DNA of 64,000 nucleotides from Bradyrhizobium sp. 1 (GTDB lineage: Bacteria; Pseudomonadota; Alphaproteobacteria; Rhizobiales; Xanthobacteraceae). Below are positions 45,093 to 54,081 of this stretch, piece by piece. The stretch covers positions 420,900-484,899 of the forward strand of contig NZ_JADPJH010000002.1 in assembly GCF_023073315.1 (NCBI RefSeq), given 5' to 3'. The notes beneath the pieces are model-generated. The model saw only the letters and a program-made list of their open reading frames with translations, made no database searches and was not told the origin of the DNA. A program made the translations under genes and the position numbers. The first letter of the stretch is position 1. The number at the start of each line of letters is the position of its first letter.

Positions 45093-46043
45093 TCAACCTT
45101 TCGCTTCGGTCAGGACCGCGCCCAGGGTTCGCTCCACCAGCGAAAGCTTGAATGCATTTTCTTTCGTGGGACTGGCTCCTTCGAGCAGACGCGCGGCAAC
45201 GGCCTTTGCACCGTGCGGCATTTCGGCTTCGGCCGCTTCGACCCGCCACGGCTTGTGAGCGATGCCTCCGACGGCAACGCGTCCCGTCCCGTCGCGCTGG
45301 ATGATCGCTCCGACCGAGACCAATGCGAACGCGTAGGAAGCGCGGTCGCGGACCTTCCGGTAGATATGCGTTCCGCCAACGAGCTTGGGCAGCGTGACGG
45401 ACGTGATCAGTTCACCCGGGGTCAGTGTCGTCTCGAGGTGCGGGGTATCGCCGGGCAGACGGTGGAGATCGGCGATCGGAATGTCCCGGATCGAGCCGTC
45501 CGGGCGCGCCGTCTGAACGGTCGCATCGAGCGCACGCATGGCAATCGCCATGTCGCTCGGATGCGTCGCGATGCAGGCGTCGCTCGCACCGATCACCGCA
45601 TGCTGGCGGGTTACGCCGCCGATGGCGGCACAGCCGCTGCCGGGGTTACGTTTGTTGCAGGGCTGATTGGTGTCGTAGAAGTATGGGCAACGTGTCCGTT
45701 GCAGCAGATTGCCGGCGGTGGTCGCCTTGTTGCGCAATTGTCCGGACGCGCCGGCAAGCAACGCACGTGACAGCAGGCCATAGTCACGCCGGATCCGTGC
45801 ATCGGCCGCCAGCGCCGTGTTGCGCACCAGCGCGCCGATGCGAAGTCCGCCGTCGGACGTTGGTTCGATCTTGTCGAATCCCAGGCCGTTGACATCGATC
45901 AAATGGGACGGCGTCTCGATCTCAAGCTTCATCAAATCGAGCAAATTGGTGCCGCCGGCGATGAATTTGGCGTTGCTGCGCCCAGCGGCCGCCGATGCCG
46001 CCGCTGCGGGCGAATTTGCCTTTTCATAGGTGAAGGGCTTCAT
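45093..46043 (-). CDS. paoB: aldehyde oxidoreductase, FAD-binding subunit
   Basis: A 316-residue CO-dehydrogenase-type FAD subunit. [17 protein letters not shown] is the FAD pyrophosphate loop and [16 protein letters not shown] the second FAD loop. The insert [20 protein letters not shown] supplies extra cysteines that in E. coli PaoB hold a [4Fe-4S] cluster, which argues for PaoABC over plain xanthine dehydrogenase. The long open frame to 46256 is rejected, because ATG at 46043 overlaps the paoA stop (ATGA) and matches the family start MKPFTYEKA. Confidence 0.9.
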   Translation of the reverse strand: MKPFTYEKANSPAAAASAAAGRSNAKFIAGGTNLLDLMKLEIETPSHLIDVNGLGFDKIEPTSDGGLRIGALVRNTALAADARIRRDYGLLSRALLAGASGQLRNKATTAGNLLQRTRCPYFYDTNQPCNKRNPGSGCAAIGGVTRQHAVIGASDACIATHPSDMAIAMRALDATVQTARPDGSIRDIPIADLHRLPGDTPHLETTLTPGELITSVTLPKLVGGTHIYRKVRDRASYAFALVSVGAIIQRDGTGRVAVGGIAHKPWRVEAAEAEMPHGAKAVAARLLEGASPTKENAFKLSLVERTLGAVLTEAKG

Positions 46044-46696
46044 GCGGGCCTCCCGGCAATTTCGGTGATCGCCTCGGCAATGTTGGAATAGGCGCCGCAA
46101 CGGCAGATGTTGCCGCTCATGCGCTCGCGCAGCTCGGCGTTGGTCAGGTGCGGGACGGCATTCAGGTCGCCCGTGACGTGACTTGGGATTCCGGCCTTGA
46201 TCTCGTCGAGCACGGCGACCGCTGAGCAGATCTGCCCGGGCGTGCAATAGCCGCATTGAAAACCATCATGCTTGACGAAGGCGGTTTGCATCGGATGCAT
46301 CTGTTCCGGCGTACCAAGCCCCTCGATGGTCGTGACGGTCTCGCCCTCATGCATGACCGCAAGTGTCAGGCACGAATTGATCCGCTGCCCGCCGACGATC
46401 ACGGTGCAGGCGCCGCATTGACCGTGGTCGCAGCCCTTCTTGGTGCCGGTAAGATGGAGATGCTCGCGAAGAGCGTCGAGGAGCGTCGTGCGGGTGTCGA
46501 GCTTCAGAGCGCGGACCTCGCCGTTGACGCTAAAGGAAACCGTCGCCATCGCCGGCGCTTCCTCCGCAGCGGCCGGAAGCGCGGTGGCAGAATTCTGAGC
46601 TTTGGCCGCGTGCGAAGCAGCTCCGATCGCAACCGACGTGGCGGTTCCAATCAAGAGGTTCCGCCGCGACATTTCGAATGCGCTGGGTTCTCGCAT
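46040..46696 (-). CDS. paoA: aldehyde oxidoreductase, Tat-exported [2Fe-2S] subunit
   Basis: A 218-residue iron-sulfur subunit. A twin-arginine signal ([11 protein letters not shown], residues 9-19) precedes the ferredoxin-like domain, so the assembled complex is exported folded. Cluster ligands are CDHGQCGAC with a downstream Cys, and [10 protein letters not shown] plus NICRCGAY for the second [2Fe-2S]. The cleavage region is AAKAQN. It is the first gene of paoABC, 210 bp downstream of osrA on the same strand. Confidence 0.9.
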   Translation of the reverse strand: MREPSAFEMSRRNLLIGTATSVAIGAASHAAKAQNSATALPAAAEEAPAMATVSFSVNGEVRALKLDTRTTLLDALREHLHLTGTKKGCDHGQCGACTVIVGGQRINSCLTLAVMHEGETVTTIEGLGTPEQMHPMQTAFVKHDGFQCGYCTPGQICSAVAVLDEIKAGIPSHVTGDLNAVPHLTNAELRERMSGNICRCGAYSNIAEAITEIAGRPA

Positions 46697-46906
46697 GGTT
46701 GGGCATATCCCTCGCTACAGCAGCGCCCATCGGCGCGCTGGATAGAAGTCGTCCAACCGAAGTTAGTTTCTAGGCGTGGCCTGTATTAGCCGTTCACAAG
46801 CGCATGAACCTATTAGCGCCATTCATGAATGCGGGCTCGAGAGAGCGATCGAGCTCGCCTGGCACTCGTGGCAATTTGACGTCACGCCAGTTTGCGCGAA
46901 ACGTCC

Positions 46907-47545
46907 CTAGTACCGCAGGACTCTCGAGCCAACCGCGGCGCCAATCGCCGTCACCAGTGCGGTTGCGATCGTGTACCAGGTTGCGACGAACAGAGGCGAG
47001 TCGTCGGTGCAGTGGGAGGCGTAGAGCGTCGCGGCCAATCCAGCCGACACCAGGCCGGCGAGCGCACCGGCCAGCGCCGGCCGCGACGGCGCGCCGTGGC
47101 GCAGGCCGAACAGCGCGCCCGCGAGAAGCGGCAACGACATCGCCGGGATCGCCGACAGGCACCACCGCGAGTTCTTGCCGACGAGTCGCATCGTCATCGG
47201 CATGGCCGGCGCCATCATCGCCTCGCTACCGATCGCCACCGCGAGCAGCCCGACCGGGAGCAGCAGCAGCCAACCCCAACCACGCATCAAGGCTTCGGGC
47301 CGCGACAAATGCAGGCTGATGATGATCGCGGGGATTGCGAGCGACAGCGTGACTGCGAACTTCATGTCGAAGAACGGGTTGTGCATCGCGCTCATCACGT
47401 CAGGCCGCACGCCGAGGAAGGTGGCGAAGATCAAGATCGACAGCGGCGCGCCGACGAGAAGTCCCATCGTCAGCACGGCGCCGACGCGCGGGGCTCGGCT
47501 GGCATTGTCGGCCGCGAGCGAACGAATGAGTTGATCGGTATCCAT
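46907..47545 (-). CDS. osrA: NrsF/OsrA-type (DUF1109) membrane anti-sigma factor
   Basis: A 212-residue inner-membrane protein with six spans of the DUF1109/NrsF family. Two cysteines fall at positions 129 (NSRWCLSAIP) and 179 (YASHCTDD). In Bradyrhizobium japonicum OsrA, Cys129 and Cys179 were reported as the redox-sensing pair (from memory), so the match in number and position supports osrA. Oxidation is thought to release the sigma factor. The start at 47545 (MDTDQLIRSL) replaces a longer frame. It is two bases from the ecfF stop. Confidence 0.88.
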   Translation of the reverse strand: MDTDQLIRSLAADNASRAPRVGAVLTMGLLVGAPLSILIFATFLGVRPDVMSAMHNPFFDMKFAVTLSLAIPAIIISLHLSRPEALMRGWGWLLLLPVGLLAVAIGSEAMMAPAMPMTMRLVGKNSRWCLSAIPAMSLPLLAGALFGLRHGAPSRPALAGALAGLVSAGLAATLYASHCTDDSPLFVATWYTIATALVTAIGAAVGSRVLRY

Positions 47546-47547
47546 GA

Positions 47548-48108
47548 CTAGTGGTCCCGCAGTTTGGCAGTCAGTGCCGCAAGTCCGCGATGCAGCGCGA
47601 CCCGCACCGCACCTTCGCTCATCGAAAATCTTGCCGCCGTGTCCTTGATCGAGGCGGCCTCGACCGCGATCGACTGCAACACGTCGCGCTGGCGCTGCGG
47701 CAGCGTACCCAGCTGCGTCGCGACTTCGGCCGGCGAAGCGGTCTCCTCCGGCACTTCGCCCGGCAGGGTCTCGGCGAAATCGTCGATATCGACGAAGATG
47801 CGCCTGCCGCGCCGCCGCAGCGTATCGATCAGCTTGTTGCGGGCGATCGCAAACAGCCATGGCGCGAAGGGGGCTTCGCTGTCCCAGGTGTGCCGCTTCA
47901 GATGCACCGCCAACAAAATCTCCTGCACGATATCCTCGGCCTGATCGGGAGGCTGCCCGGCCCGCGCCAAGCCACGCCTCGCGGCAGCGCGCAGCACGGG
48001 CGTGACCGCCCTCAACAGGCGATGATACGCCGCATCATCGCCTGCCATGGCCGACCGCATCAGGCCGGTCCACTCGTCCTCACGTCCGCGCACGCGCGCC
48101 CTCACCAT
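47548..48108 (-). CDS. ecfF: ECF sigma factor of the SigF/EcfF group
   Basis: A 186-residue ECF sigma factor. Region 2: DQAEDIVQEILLAVHLKRHTW and APFAPWLFAIARNKLIDTLRRR. Region 4: LPQRQRDVLQSIAVEAASIKDTAARFSMSEGAVRVALHRGL (in part). The EWTGLMRSAMAGDDAAYHRLL N terminus and the DUF1109 partner place it with Caulobacter SigF and Bradyrhizobium EcfF, which respond to heavy metals or reactive oxygen. An ATG at 48060 would give a shorter product. A candidate promoter and an 18-bp palindrome lie just upstream. Confidence 0.88.
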   Translation of the reverse strand: MVRARVRGREDEWTGLMRSAMAGDDAAYHRLLRAVTPVLRAAARRGLARAGQPPDQAEDIVQEILLAVHLKRHTWDSEAPFAPWLFAIARNKLIDTLRRRGRRIFVDIDDFAETLPGEVPEETASPAEVATQLGTLPQRQRDVLQSIAVEAASIKDTAARFSMSEGAVRVALHRGLAALTAKLRDH

Positions 48109-48112
48109 GCAA

Positions 48113-48137
48113 TTCGGCCGCTCTTTCAGTTTGTTAC
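48113..48137 (-). promoter_or_regulatory. possible SigF-type promoter of ecfF
   Basis: On the minus strand GTAAC (48137-48133), a 16-base spacer and CGAA (48116-48113) resemble the SigF consensus GTAACC-N16-CGAA, one base short in spacing. Transcription would start at or just inside the annotated ecfF start, implying a leaderless message or the shorter start at 48060. This would be autoregulation. Confidence 0.3.
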
Positions 48138-48151
48138 GCGAGCACCCTCAT

Positions 48152-48169
48152 GATCACGAACTCGTGATC
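48152..48169. repeat. 18-bp palindrome upstream of ecfF
   Basis: GATCACGA, two bases AC, then TCGTGATC: a perfect 8-2-8 dyad. It lies 43 bp upstream of ecfF and 213 bp upstream of the divergent gene at 48383. It could be a regulator operator; no T tract follows on either strand. Confidence 0.6.
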
Positions 48170-48382
48170 GATGCGGGACCCATTGTCTGCGCGGCCGCCA
48201 AAAATCTGCGACGGCTCATAACACTGATCGGTCCCGTACGCACCCGGCGCCGGCTGCAGACGGGACGGCTTGCCCCGTTTTTGCCAAGTGTAGCCCGAAG
48301 ATTCCCATTTTCTGCCCCGCTGTCGTCACGCCCCGGCGTCTCTGTTCGGTCCCGGGATGGGTCGATTGGGGAGATCGTCAAC

Positions 48383-49084
48383 ATGATGAAAGCGAGCGGG
48401 CGCGCCGCCCTGATTCTTCTGGCCGGACTTTTCCTGCTGTTCGGAGGCGCCGCACAGGCGGCGCCGAGTTCGGCTGCGAGCGGCAAACCGGACAGCGCAG
48501 GCAAACAGGCCGACGCGGTCAAGCCGGACAAGCACCGGCGCCACACGTCTCGCCGCACCAGCAGCAAGACGGCGCAGAAATCCTCCGACGACAAGGCCGG
48601 CAAGACCGATGCCGCCCCCAAATCCGACCAGGCGAAATCGGACGAGGCCAAGACCGCTAATAACAAGACCGGCAATAATAAGGCCGATAACGACATCCCG
48701 GCCTCGAGCCAGATGCCGCCCGAAATCGCCAACGCCCATGCGCAGCTCGCCGCCGCCGATACGCCGCCCGCGGCTGCGGCCTCCACCATGACAGGCCGCG
48801 CCAACGACACCGTCCAGGCCGCGGCCGACAATACCGCCACGCCGAATGCCGAGAACCAGGCCGAGAACCATGCGACGGCACCCGATCAGCTCGGTGATCC
48901 CGACCCTGCGCCCGCACAGAAGGCGGTGATCGCCGCAACCGACGCACAGCCGCGGCCGGCACCGGTGATGGCGAGCAGCGACCATAGCTCGGCCTGGGAC
49001 CAGAGCTCGCTGATCGGCAAGATCTTCATCGGAGTCGGCACGCTGCTGACGCTGGCCTCCGCCGCGCGGATGTTCATGGCTTGA
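48383..49084 (+). CDS. exported Lys/Asp/Ala-rich protein with C-terminal anchor
   Basis: A 233-residue protein: signal peptide at residues 1 to about 27 (GLFLLFGGAAQAAP), a long low-complexity charged middle (KPDKHRRHTSRRTSSKTAQK, then ADNDIPASSQMPP), and a C-terminal hydrophobic stretch (IGKIFIGVGTLLTLASAARMF) that could anchor it. Its order and charge pattern suggest a disordered periplasmic protein. I do not recognise a named family. A GGGGAG ribosome binding site sets the start at 48383, not 48047. It is divergent from ecfF and could be part of its regulon. Confidence 0.78.
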   Translation: MMKASGRAALILLAGLFLLFGGAAQAAPSSAASGKPDSAGKQADAVKPDKHRRHTSRRTSSKTAQKSSDDKAGKTDAAPKSDQAKSDEAKTANNKTGNNKADNDIPASSQMPPEIANAHAQLAAADTPPAAAASTMTGRANDTVQAAADNTATPNAENQAENHATAPDQLGDPDPAPAQKAVIAATDAQPRPAPVMASSDHSSAWDQSSLIGKIFIGVGTLLTLASAARMFMA

Positions 49085-49225
49085 TTTCTTGGCCTGATCT
49101 CTTGGCCTGAGGAAATCCCGCCCGGGACGTGCGTCTTGCCGCGCGTTCCGGGCCACCATTGGCCCCCTTGAAGCCATCCGCGCCAGCGGGCACATTGCCG
49201 GCCCAATCAAAAGCGTGGGTGGAGC

Positions 49226-50005
49226 ATGAGCACGTTCGAACACATCATCGTCGAAAGCATCGGTGCGGTCGGCATCATCAAGCTGAACCGGCCGAAGCTG
49301 CTCAACGCGCTCTCCTTCGGCGTCTTCCGCGAGATTGCCGCCGCCGTCGACGATCTCGAGGGCGATGACGCCATCGGCTGCATCGTCGTGACCGGCAGCG
49401 AGAAGGCCTTTGCCGCCGGCGCCGACATCAAGGAAATGCAGCCGAAGGGCTTCATCGACATGTTCTCCGAGGACTTTGCCGCAATCGGCGGCGATCGCGT
49501 CGCGCGCTGCCGCAAGCCGACCATCGCCGCGGTTTCGGGCTACGCGCTCGGCGGCGGCTGCGAGCTCGCCATGATGTGCGACTTCATCATCGCCGCCGAC
49601 ACCGCAAAATTCGGCCAGCCCGAAATCACGCTCGGCACCATTCCCGGCATCGGGGGCACCCAGCGCCTGACCCGCGCGATCGGCAAGTCCAAGGCAATGG
49701 ACCTTTGCCTCACCGGCCGCATGATGGACGCCGCGGAAGCCGAGCGCAGCGGCCTCGTCAGCCGCATTGTGCCCGCTGACAAGCTCATGGACGAAGTCAT
49801 GGCCGCGGCAGAGAAGATCGCTTCGATGTCGCAGCCCGCCGCCGCCATGGCCAAGGAAGCGGTCAATCGCGCCTTCGAGACCACGCTCAGTGAGGGCATG
49901 AGCGTCGAGCGCAATCTGTTCCATTCGACCTTCGCGCTGGAAGACCGCTCCGAGGGCATGGCCGCCTTCATCGAGAAACGCAAGCCGGTGAACAAGAACC
50001 GCTAA
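49226..50005 (+). CDS. enoyl-CoA hydratase
   Basis: A 259-residue crotonase-fold enzyme that hydrates 2-enoyl-CoA esters in beta-oxidation. The oxyanion loop is [11 protein letters not shown] (residues about 62-72), the catalytic loop [18 protein letters not shown], and the second catalytic Glu lies in [17 protein letters not shown]. The length and the C-terminal AFIEKRKP match the short-chain enoyl-CoA hydratase (FadB1/PaaF-type) group. It stands alone on the strand between an exported protein gene and tolC-like. Confidence 0.93.
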   Translation: MSTFEHIIVESIGAVGIIKLNRPKLLNALSFGVFREIAAAVDDLEGDDAIGCIVVTGSEKAFAAGADIKEMQPKGFIDMFSEDFAAIGGDRVARCRKPTIAAVSGYALGGGCELAMMCDFIIAADTAKFGQPEITLGTIPGIGGTQRLTRAIGKSKAMDLCLTGRMMDAAEAERSGLVSRIVPADKLMDEVMAAAEKIASMSQPAAAMAKEAVNRAFETTLSEGMSVERNLFHSTFALEDRSEGMAAFIEKRKPVNKNR

Positions 50006-50193
50006 TACCGGCGAACGGTCAGGCTGGTGTAAGACTCTGCCACCTTCCCGCAGAAACCCTGTGACGCACCTGCAACAAGCACGGAATAGATGGGGGTTTT
50101 CCCCGCGGCAGTTTGCCTGCGGGACCCCGGCTGGTTAAACAGTTAAGAGGCCACCGTCGGCGGGGGCGGACAGCCGGGGTCAAGCGGGATTAC

Positions 50194-51624
50194 ATGATTG
50201 GGCGTACCGCCAGAGCTGGTCGCGTGATGACGCGGCGTCGACCGGGCGTGGGTCCTGTGCTTGCGACATGGACCACGCTGGCGCTCACGTGCGCCCTGCC
50301 CTCGGCGGCATGGGCGGAAGCCCTGCCCGAGGCGCTGGCCAAAGCCTACCAGACCAATCCGCAGCTCAATGCCGAGCGCGCGCGCCAGCGCGCCACGGAC
50401 GAGAACGTGCCGCAGGCGCTGGCCGGCTACCGGCCGCAGATCGTGGCGAGCCTCAGCGCCGGCCTGCAATCGGTGCGCAATCTCTTGCCCGACAACACCA
50501 TCCAGACCGCGAATCTGAAGCCATGGATCATTGGCGTCACCGTGACGCAGACCCTGTTCAACGGCTTCCGCACCGCCAACAACGTGCGCGCCGCCGAACT
50601 CCAGGTGCAATCGGGCCGCGAGGCGCTGCGCAATGTCGGCCAAGGCGTGCTGCTCGACGCCGTCACCGCCTACACCAACGTGCTCGCCAACCAGTCGCTG
50701 GTCGAAGCGCAGCGCTCCAACGTCGCGTTCCTGCGCGAGACGCTCTCGGTGACCCAGCGCCGCCTCAACGCGGGCGACGTCACGCCGACCGACACCGCCC
50801 AGGCCGAGGCGCGGCTCAGCCGCGGCCTTTCCGATCTCAACGCCGCCGAAGTCGCGCTCGCGGTGAGCCAGGCGACTTATGCGCAGGTGATCGGCAATGC
50901 GCCGTCGCAGCTTCGGGCTGCCGAAGTCGTCGACCGCTATCTGCCGAAGAGCCGCGAGGACTCGCTGACGATGGCGATCCGGCAGCACCCGGCGGTGATG
51001 GCGGCCGGCTTCGACGTCGACGTCGCCTCCACCAATATCCGCGTTGCCGAAGGCGCGCTGCTGCCGAGCGCCAACCTCCAGGGCAGCGCCAGCAAAAGCC
51101 GCAACAACGACCCGACGCTCGGCACCTTCGCCGAGGACCAGGCCTCGATCGTCGCCAATGTCACCGTGCCGATCTATGACGGCGGCCAGGCCGCCGCGCA
51201 GACCCGGCAGGCCAAGGAAATCACGGCGCAGAGCCGGCTCGTGCTCGACCAGGTGCGCAACCAGGCACGCACGGCGGCGGTGAGCGCCTGGGTTGCCAAT
51301 GAAGGCGCCAAGATCGCGGTCTCGGCCTCGGAGTCCGAGGTGAAGGCGGCAACCGTCGCGCTCCAGGGCGTGCAGCGTGAAGCCGCGGGCGGACAGCGCA
51401 CGACGGTGGACGTGCTGAACTCGCAGGCCGATCTGATCCAGGCCAAGGCCCGCCTGATCGGCGCCAACCGCGACCGCGTGATCGCCTCCTACACGCTGCT
51501 CAGCGCCGTCGGCCATCTCGACGTCAAGACCTTGAGCCTGAACACGCCGGACTATTTGCCCGAGGTGCACTACCAGCAGGTCCGTGACGCCTGGCACGGC
51601 CTGCGCACGCCGTCGGGGCAGTAG
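50194..51624 (+). CDS. TolC family outer membrane efflux protein
   Basis: A 476-residue channel protein of the TolC family. The signal peptide ends at SAAWAEALPEAL. Each half has the TolC repeat: LAKAYQTNPQLNAERARQRAT, then YRPQIVASLSAGL in the first; AIRQHPAVMAAGFDVDVASTNI and NVTVPIYDGGQAAAQTRQAKE in the second. The GGQRTTVDVLNSQADLIQAKARL segment is the classical mark. It serves type I secretion or RND efflux; the only RND pump here is on the opposite strand at 54-58 kb. ATG at 50227 is an alternative start. Confidence 0.92.
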   Translation: MIGRTARAGRVMTRRRPGVGPVLATWTTLALTCALPSAAWAEALPEALAKAYQTNPQLNAERARQRATDENVPQALAGYRPQIVASLSAGLQSVRNLLPDNTIQTANLKPWIIGVTVTQTLFNGFRTANNVRAAELQVQSGREALRNVGQGVLLDAVTAYTNVLANQSLVEAQRSNVAFLRETLSVTQRRLNAGDVTPTDTAQAEARLSRGLSDLNAAEVALAVSQATYAQVIGNAPSQLRAAEVVDRYLPKSREDSLTMAIRQHPAVMAAGFDVDVASTNIRVAEGALLPSANLQGSASKSRNNDPTLGTFAEDQASIVANVTVPIYDGGQAAAQTRQAKEITAQSRLVLDQVRNQARTAAVSAWVANEGAKIAVSASESEVKAATVALQGVQREAAGGQRTTVDVLNSQADLIQAKARLIGANRDRVIASYTLLSAVGHLDVKTLSLNTPDYLPEVHYQQVRDAWHGLRTPSGQ

Positions 51625-51643
51625 TTTCAAATCGTTGGTGCCG

Positions 51644-52201
51644 ATGAAACGCTGCCGCATCCATCTGATGGGAGCTTCGGGCTCCGGCGTGACGACGCTC
51701 GGCCGCGCGCTCGCGGGCCGGCTTGCGCTGGCGCATCACGACAGCGACGACTATTTCTGGCTGCCGACCGTGCCACCCTACCAGACGACGCGTCCCGCGA
51801 CCGAGCGCCTGCGCCTGATGCGCGAGATGTTTCTGCCGCGTCTCGATTGGGTGCTGAGCGGATCCATCACCGGCTGGGGCGACGAACTCGTTCCGTTGTT
51901 TGATCTGGTCGTCTACGTGACCACGCCGCGCGACATCCGGCTGAAACGATTGCGCGCCCGCGAGGCCGCCCATTTCGGCGCTGACGCCGTCGCGCCGGGC
52001 GGCTGGCGCCATGAGGAGACCGAATCCTTCGTCGAATGGGCCTCCCATTACGAAGCCGGCGATCGCGAGGGCCGCAATCTCGCCAAGCATGAATCCTGGC
52101 TCGCGGGCCTGCCCTGCCCGGTCGTGCGCGTTGACGGCTCACGTCCGCTTGCGGAGCTTGTCGAGCAGCTATGCAGCGAAGCGGAGCAGCTGCCGGGCTG
52201 A
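51644..52201 (+). CDS. P-loop ATPase/adenylate kinase-like protein
   Basis: A 185-residue protein with Walker A GASGSGVTTLGRALA at residues about 10-17, followed by HHDSDDYFWLP, a region like the NMP-binding part of adenylate kinase-like or shikimate kinase-like P-loop proteins (AAA_17/AAA_18 annotations). LVVYVTTPRDIRLKRLRARE is the lid region. The substrate is unknown; a small-molecule kinase is likely. The start at 51644 is preferred over 51584, which lies inside tolC. It begins 20 bp after the tolC-like stop. Confidence 0.8.
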   Translation: MKRCRIHLMGASGSGVTTLGRALAGRLALAHHDSDDYFWLPTVPPYQTTRPATERLRLMREMFLPRLDWVLSGSITGWGDELVPLFDLVVYVTTPRDIRLKRLRAREAAHFGADAVAPGGWRHEETESFVEWASHYEAGDREGRNLAKHESWLAGLPCPVVRVDGSRPLAELVEQLCSEAEQLPG

Positions 52202-52249
52202 TGTGATACCGTTCTCCACGATATCCAAATAAAAATCAGGGAGAGAACC

Positions 52250-53212
52250 GTGCTCAATCGACGCAACGTCCTGCTTGCCTCCCTCGCCGCCGGAGTAGCC
52301 ATGACCAACAGAGCCCACGCCCGCGCGGCGCAGCCCGCGACGCCGGTCAATTTCGACGTCCCGGCGCACGCCTGCGACTGCCACACGCACATTCATGGCG
52401 ATCCCGAAAAATTTCCGTTCTTCGCCGGGCGCGTCTACACGCCCGAGCTGGCCTCTCCGGAGGAGATGGCCGCGCTGCACAAGGCTCTGCATATCGAACG
52501 CGTGGTGATCGTCACGCCCAGCGTCTACGGCACCGACAATTCGTCGACCTTGTTCGGCATGAAAGCACGCGGCGCGAATGCGCGCGGCGTCGCCGTCATT
52601 GACGACAAGACGACCGAGGCCCAGCTCGATACGATGCAGCAGGACGGTTTCCGCGGCGTCCGCCTCAATCTCGCGACCGGTGGCGTCAACGACCCCAATG
52701 TCGGCCGGCCGCGCTTCACCGCTGCCGTCGAGCGCATGAAGGCGCGCGGCTGGCACGTGCAACTCTACACCACGCTGCCGATGATCTCGGCGATCAAGGA
52801 CCTTGTCGAGACAGCACCGGTGCCCGTCGTGTTCGACCATTTCGGCGGCCTCGAAGCCTCGCGCGGCCTGGAGCAGCCGGGCTTTTCCGATCTCGTCGCG
52901 CTGGTGAAGTCCGGCAAGGCTTATGTCAAGATTTCGGGTGCCTACCGTTCGTCGACGCTTGCGCCCGATTATCAGGACATGGTTCCGTTCGCGAAGGCGC
53001 TGATCGCCGCGAACGCGGACCGCATCGTCTGGGGAACGGACTGGCCGCATCCGGATTCGAGTCGTGTCGAGGGACGCAAAGCCACCGACATCGCGCCGCT
53101 CTATCAGATCGACGATGGCCGCCTGCTCAACCAGCTTCCGGTGTGGGCGCCGGATGCGGATGTGCGCAAGAAGATCCTGGTCGACAACCCCGCGCGACTT
53201 TACGGCTTCTGA
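52250..53212 (+). CDS. exported amidohydrolase (amidohydrolase 2 family)
   Basis: A 320-residue TIM-barrel metal-dependent hydrolase of the ACMSD/LigI-like amidohydrolase_2 group. The start is GTG with GGGAGAG upstream. The N terminus MLNRRNVLLAS is a Tat-type signal, so it acts in the periplasm. HxH metal ligands sit in CDCHTHIHGD; VVFDHFGG and WGTDWPHP (the Asp ligand) complete the site. Related enzymes hydrolyse lactones of aromatic catabolism such as 2-pyrone-4,6-dicarboxylate. No catabolic neighbours identify the substrate. Confidence 0.87.
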   Translation: MLNRRNVLLASLAAGVAMTNRAHARAAQPATPVNFDVPAHACDCHTHIHGDPEKFPFFAGRVYTPELASPEEMAALHKALHIERVVIVTPSVYGTDNSSTLFGMKARGANARGVAVIDDKTTEAQLDTMQQDGFRGVRLNLATGGVNDPNVGRPRFTAAVERMKARGWHVQLYTTLPMISAIKDLVETAPVPVVFDHFGGLEASRGLEQPGFSDLVALVKSGKAYVKISGAYRSSTLAPDYQDMVPFAKALIAANADRIVWGTDWPHPDSSRVEGRKATDIAPLYQIDDGRLLNQLPVWAPDADVRKKILVDNPARLYGF

Positions 53213-53305
53213 GTCGCGACACGCGCAATTAGGTTCAACGAAGCGACGCAGTTCCGTGTTCGAATCGCGGAACTGTTATCGCAAAATCACAACGACGTCG
53301 GACTC

Positions 53306-53323
53306 ACACGAACGTGTTCGTGT
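53306..53323. repeat. 18-bp palindrome upstream of the LysE gene
   Basis: ACACGAAC, two bases GT, then GTTCGTGT: a perfect 8-2-8 dyad 89 bp before the LysE start. It is a possible operator; a half-site-like GTTCGTG recurs near 53399. Confidence 0.55.
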
Positions 53324-53412
53324 TTGCTTTCGCTTTTCACCCATTCGGTTGAGGCACGAACCCGCGCATCCCGATACGCACACGCACGGATTTCATTTGT
53401 TCGTGCGGGTGC

Positions 53413-54039
53413 ATGCCTTTATCGCATTATCTTGCCGCGCTTTTGTCCGGCATCGGAATTGGTTTCACCGTCGCCGCTCCCATCGGGCCCATGGGCATGC
53501 TGTGCATTCAGCGCACATTGGCATCGGGCATGGCCACAGGCCTGGCAACCGGTTTCGGTGCGGCGACTGTGCATCTCACCTACAGCGCCCTTGCGGTCTT
53601 GGGACTTGGCTCGCTCGCACAGCCATGGGTCGAGGCGAATGCGGCGGTCTTCGGCGTCGTCTCGGCCTTTACGCTGCTGTGGTTCGCGATCCGCACGCAT
53701 CGGAGCGCCGTCGTGCTTCAAGAGGCCGGCGAGATCGACAGAGTGCGGCTGGCGCGCGCCTATCTCAGCGCCATCGCGCTCGGGCTGACAAATCCGCTGA
53801 CGGCCATCCTGTTTCTGGCCGCGCTGCATGCGTTTTCCACGCAGGCTGCGACCGCACCGCTCGTCGCGGGCGTCTTCGTGGGCTCTGCAGTCTGGTGGAT
53901 GATGCTCAGCACCATCGTCGCAACCGCGCGATCACGGCTGACGCCACGGGTGCTGTCGCTCAGCAGCCGGTTCGCGAGCCTGATGCTGCTCGGGCTCGGC
54001 ACCACGATGCTGGTGCGGATCGCGCAGCGTATGTTTTGA
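53413..54039 (+). CDS. LysE/RhtB family amino acid exporter
   Basis: A 208-residue inner-membrane protein with six spans. FTVAAPIGPMGMLCIQRTLASG is the LysE family signature in the first helix-loop. It exports amino acids or related small molecules. A neighbouring LysR-type regulator, often paired with LysE, is absent; the 18-bp dyad upstream might be a regulator site. The gene ends 42 bp before the convergent RND pump gene, with a family A repeat in the gap. Confidence 0.87.
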   Translation: MPLSHYLAALLSGIGIGFTVAAPIGPMGMLCIQRTLASGMATGLATGFGAATVHLTYSALAVLGLGSLAQPWVEANAAVFGVVSAFTLLWFAIRTHRSAVVLQEAGEIDRVRLARAYLSAIALGLTNPLTAILFLAALHAFSTQAATAPLVAGVFVGSAVWWMMLSTIVATARSRLTPRVLSLSSRFASLMLLGLGTTMLVRIAQRMF

Positions 54040-54045
54040 CGAGCC

Positions 54046-54080
54046 GAGAATCTTTCCGCGGAAGCAATCTGGATTGCTTC
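54046..54080. repeat. palindromic intergenic repeat, family A copy 2 (partial)
   Basis: GAAGCAATC and GATTGCTTC-type arms (54061-54080) with the TTTCCGCGG piece of the loop attached on the left. It is a truncated copy of the element at 9393, 60449 and 61423, lying between the convergent LysE and RND genes. Confidence 0.75.
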
Positions 54081-54081
54081 G

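Noticed and set aside
50103..50126. Hairpin CCCGCGGCA/TGCCTGCGGG as a terminator
   Set aside because: It has a bulge and no T tract on either strand.
50135..50146. TTAA-N4-TTAA before the tolC-like gene
   Set aside because: The spacing is four, not the seven needed for a CtrA dimer.
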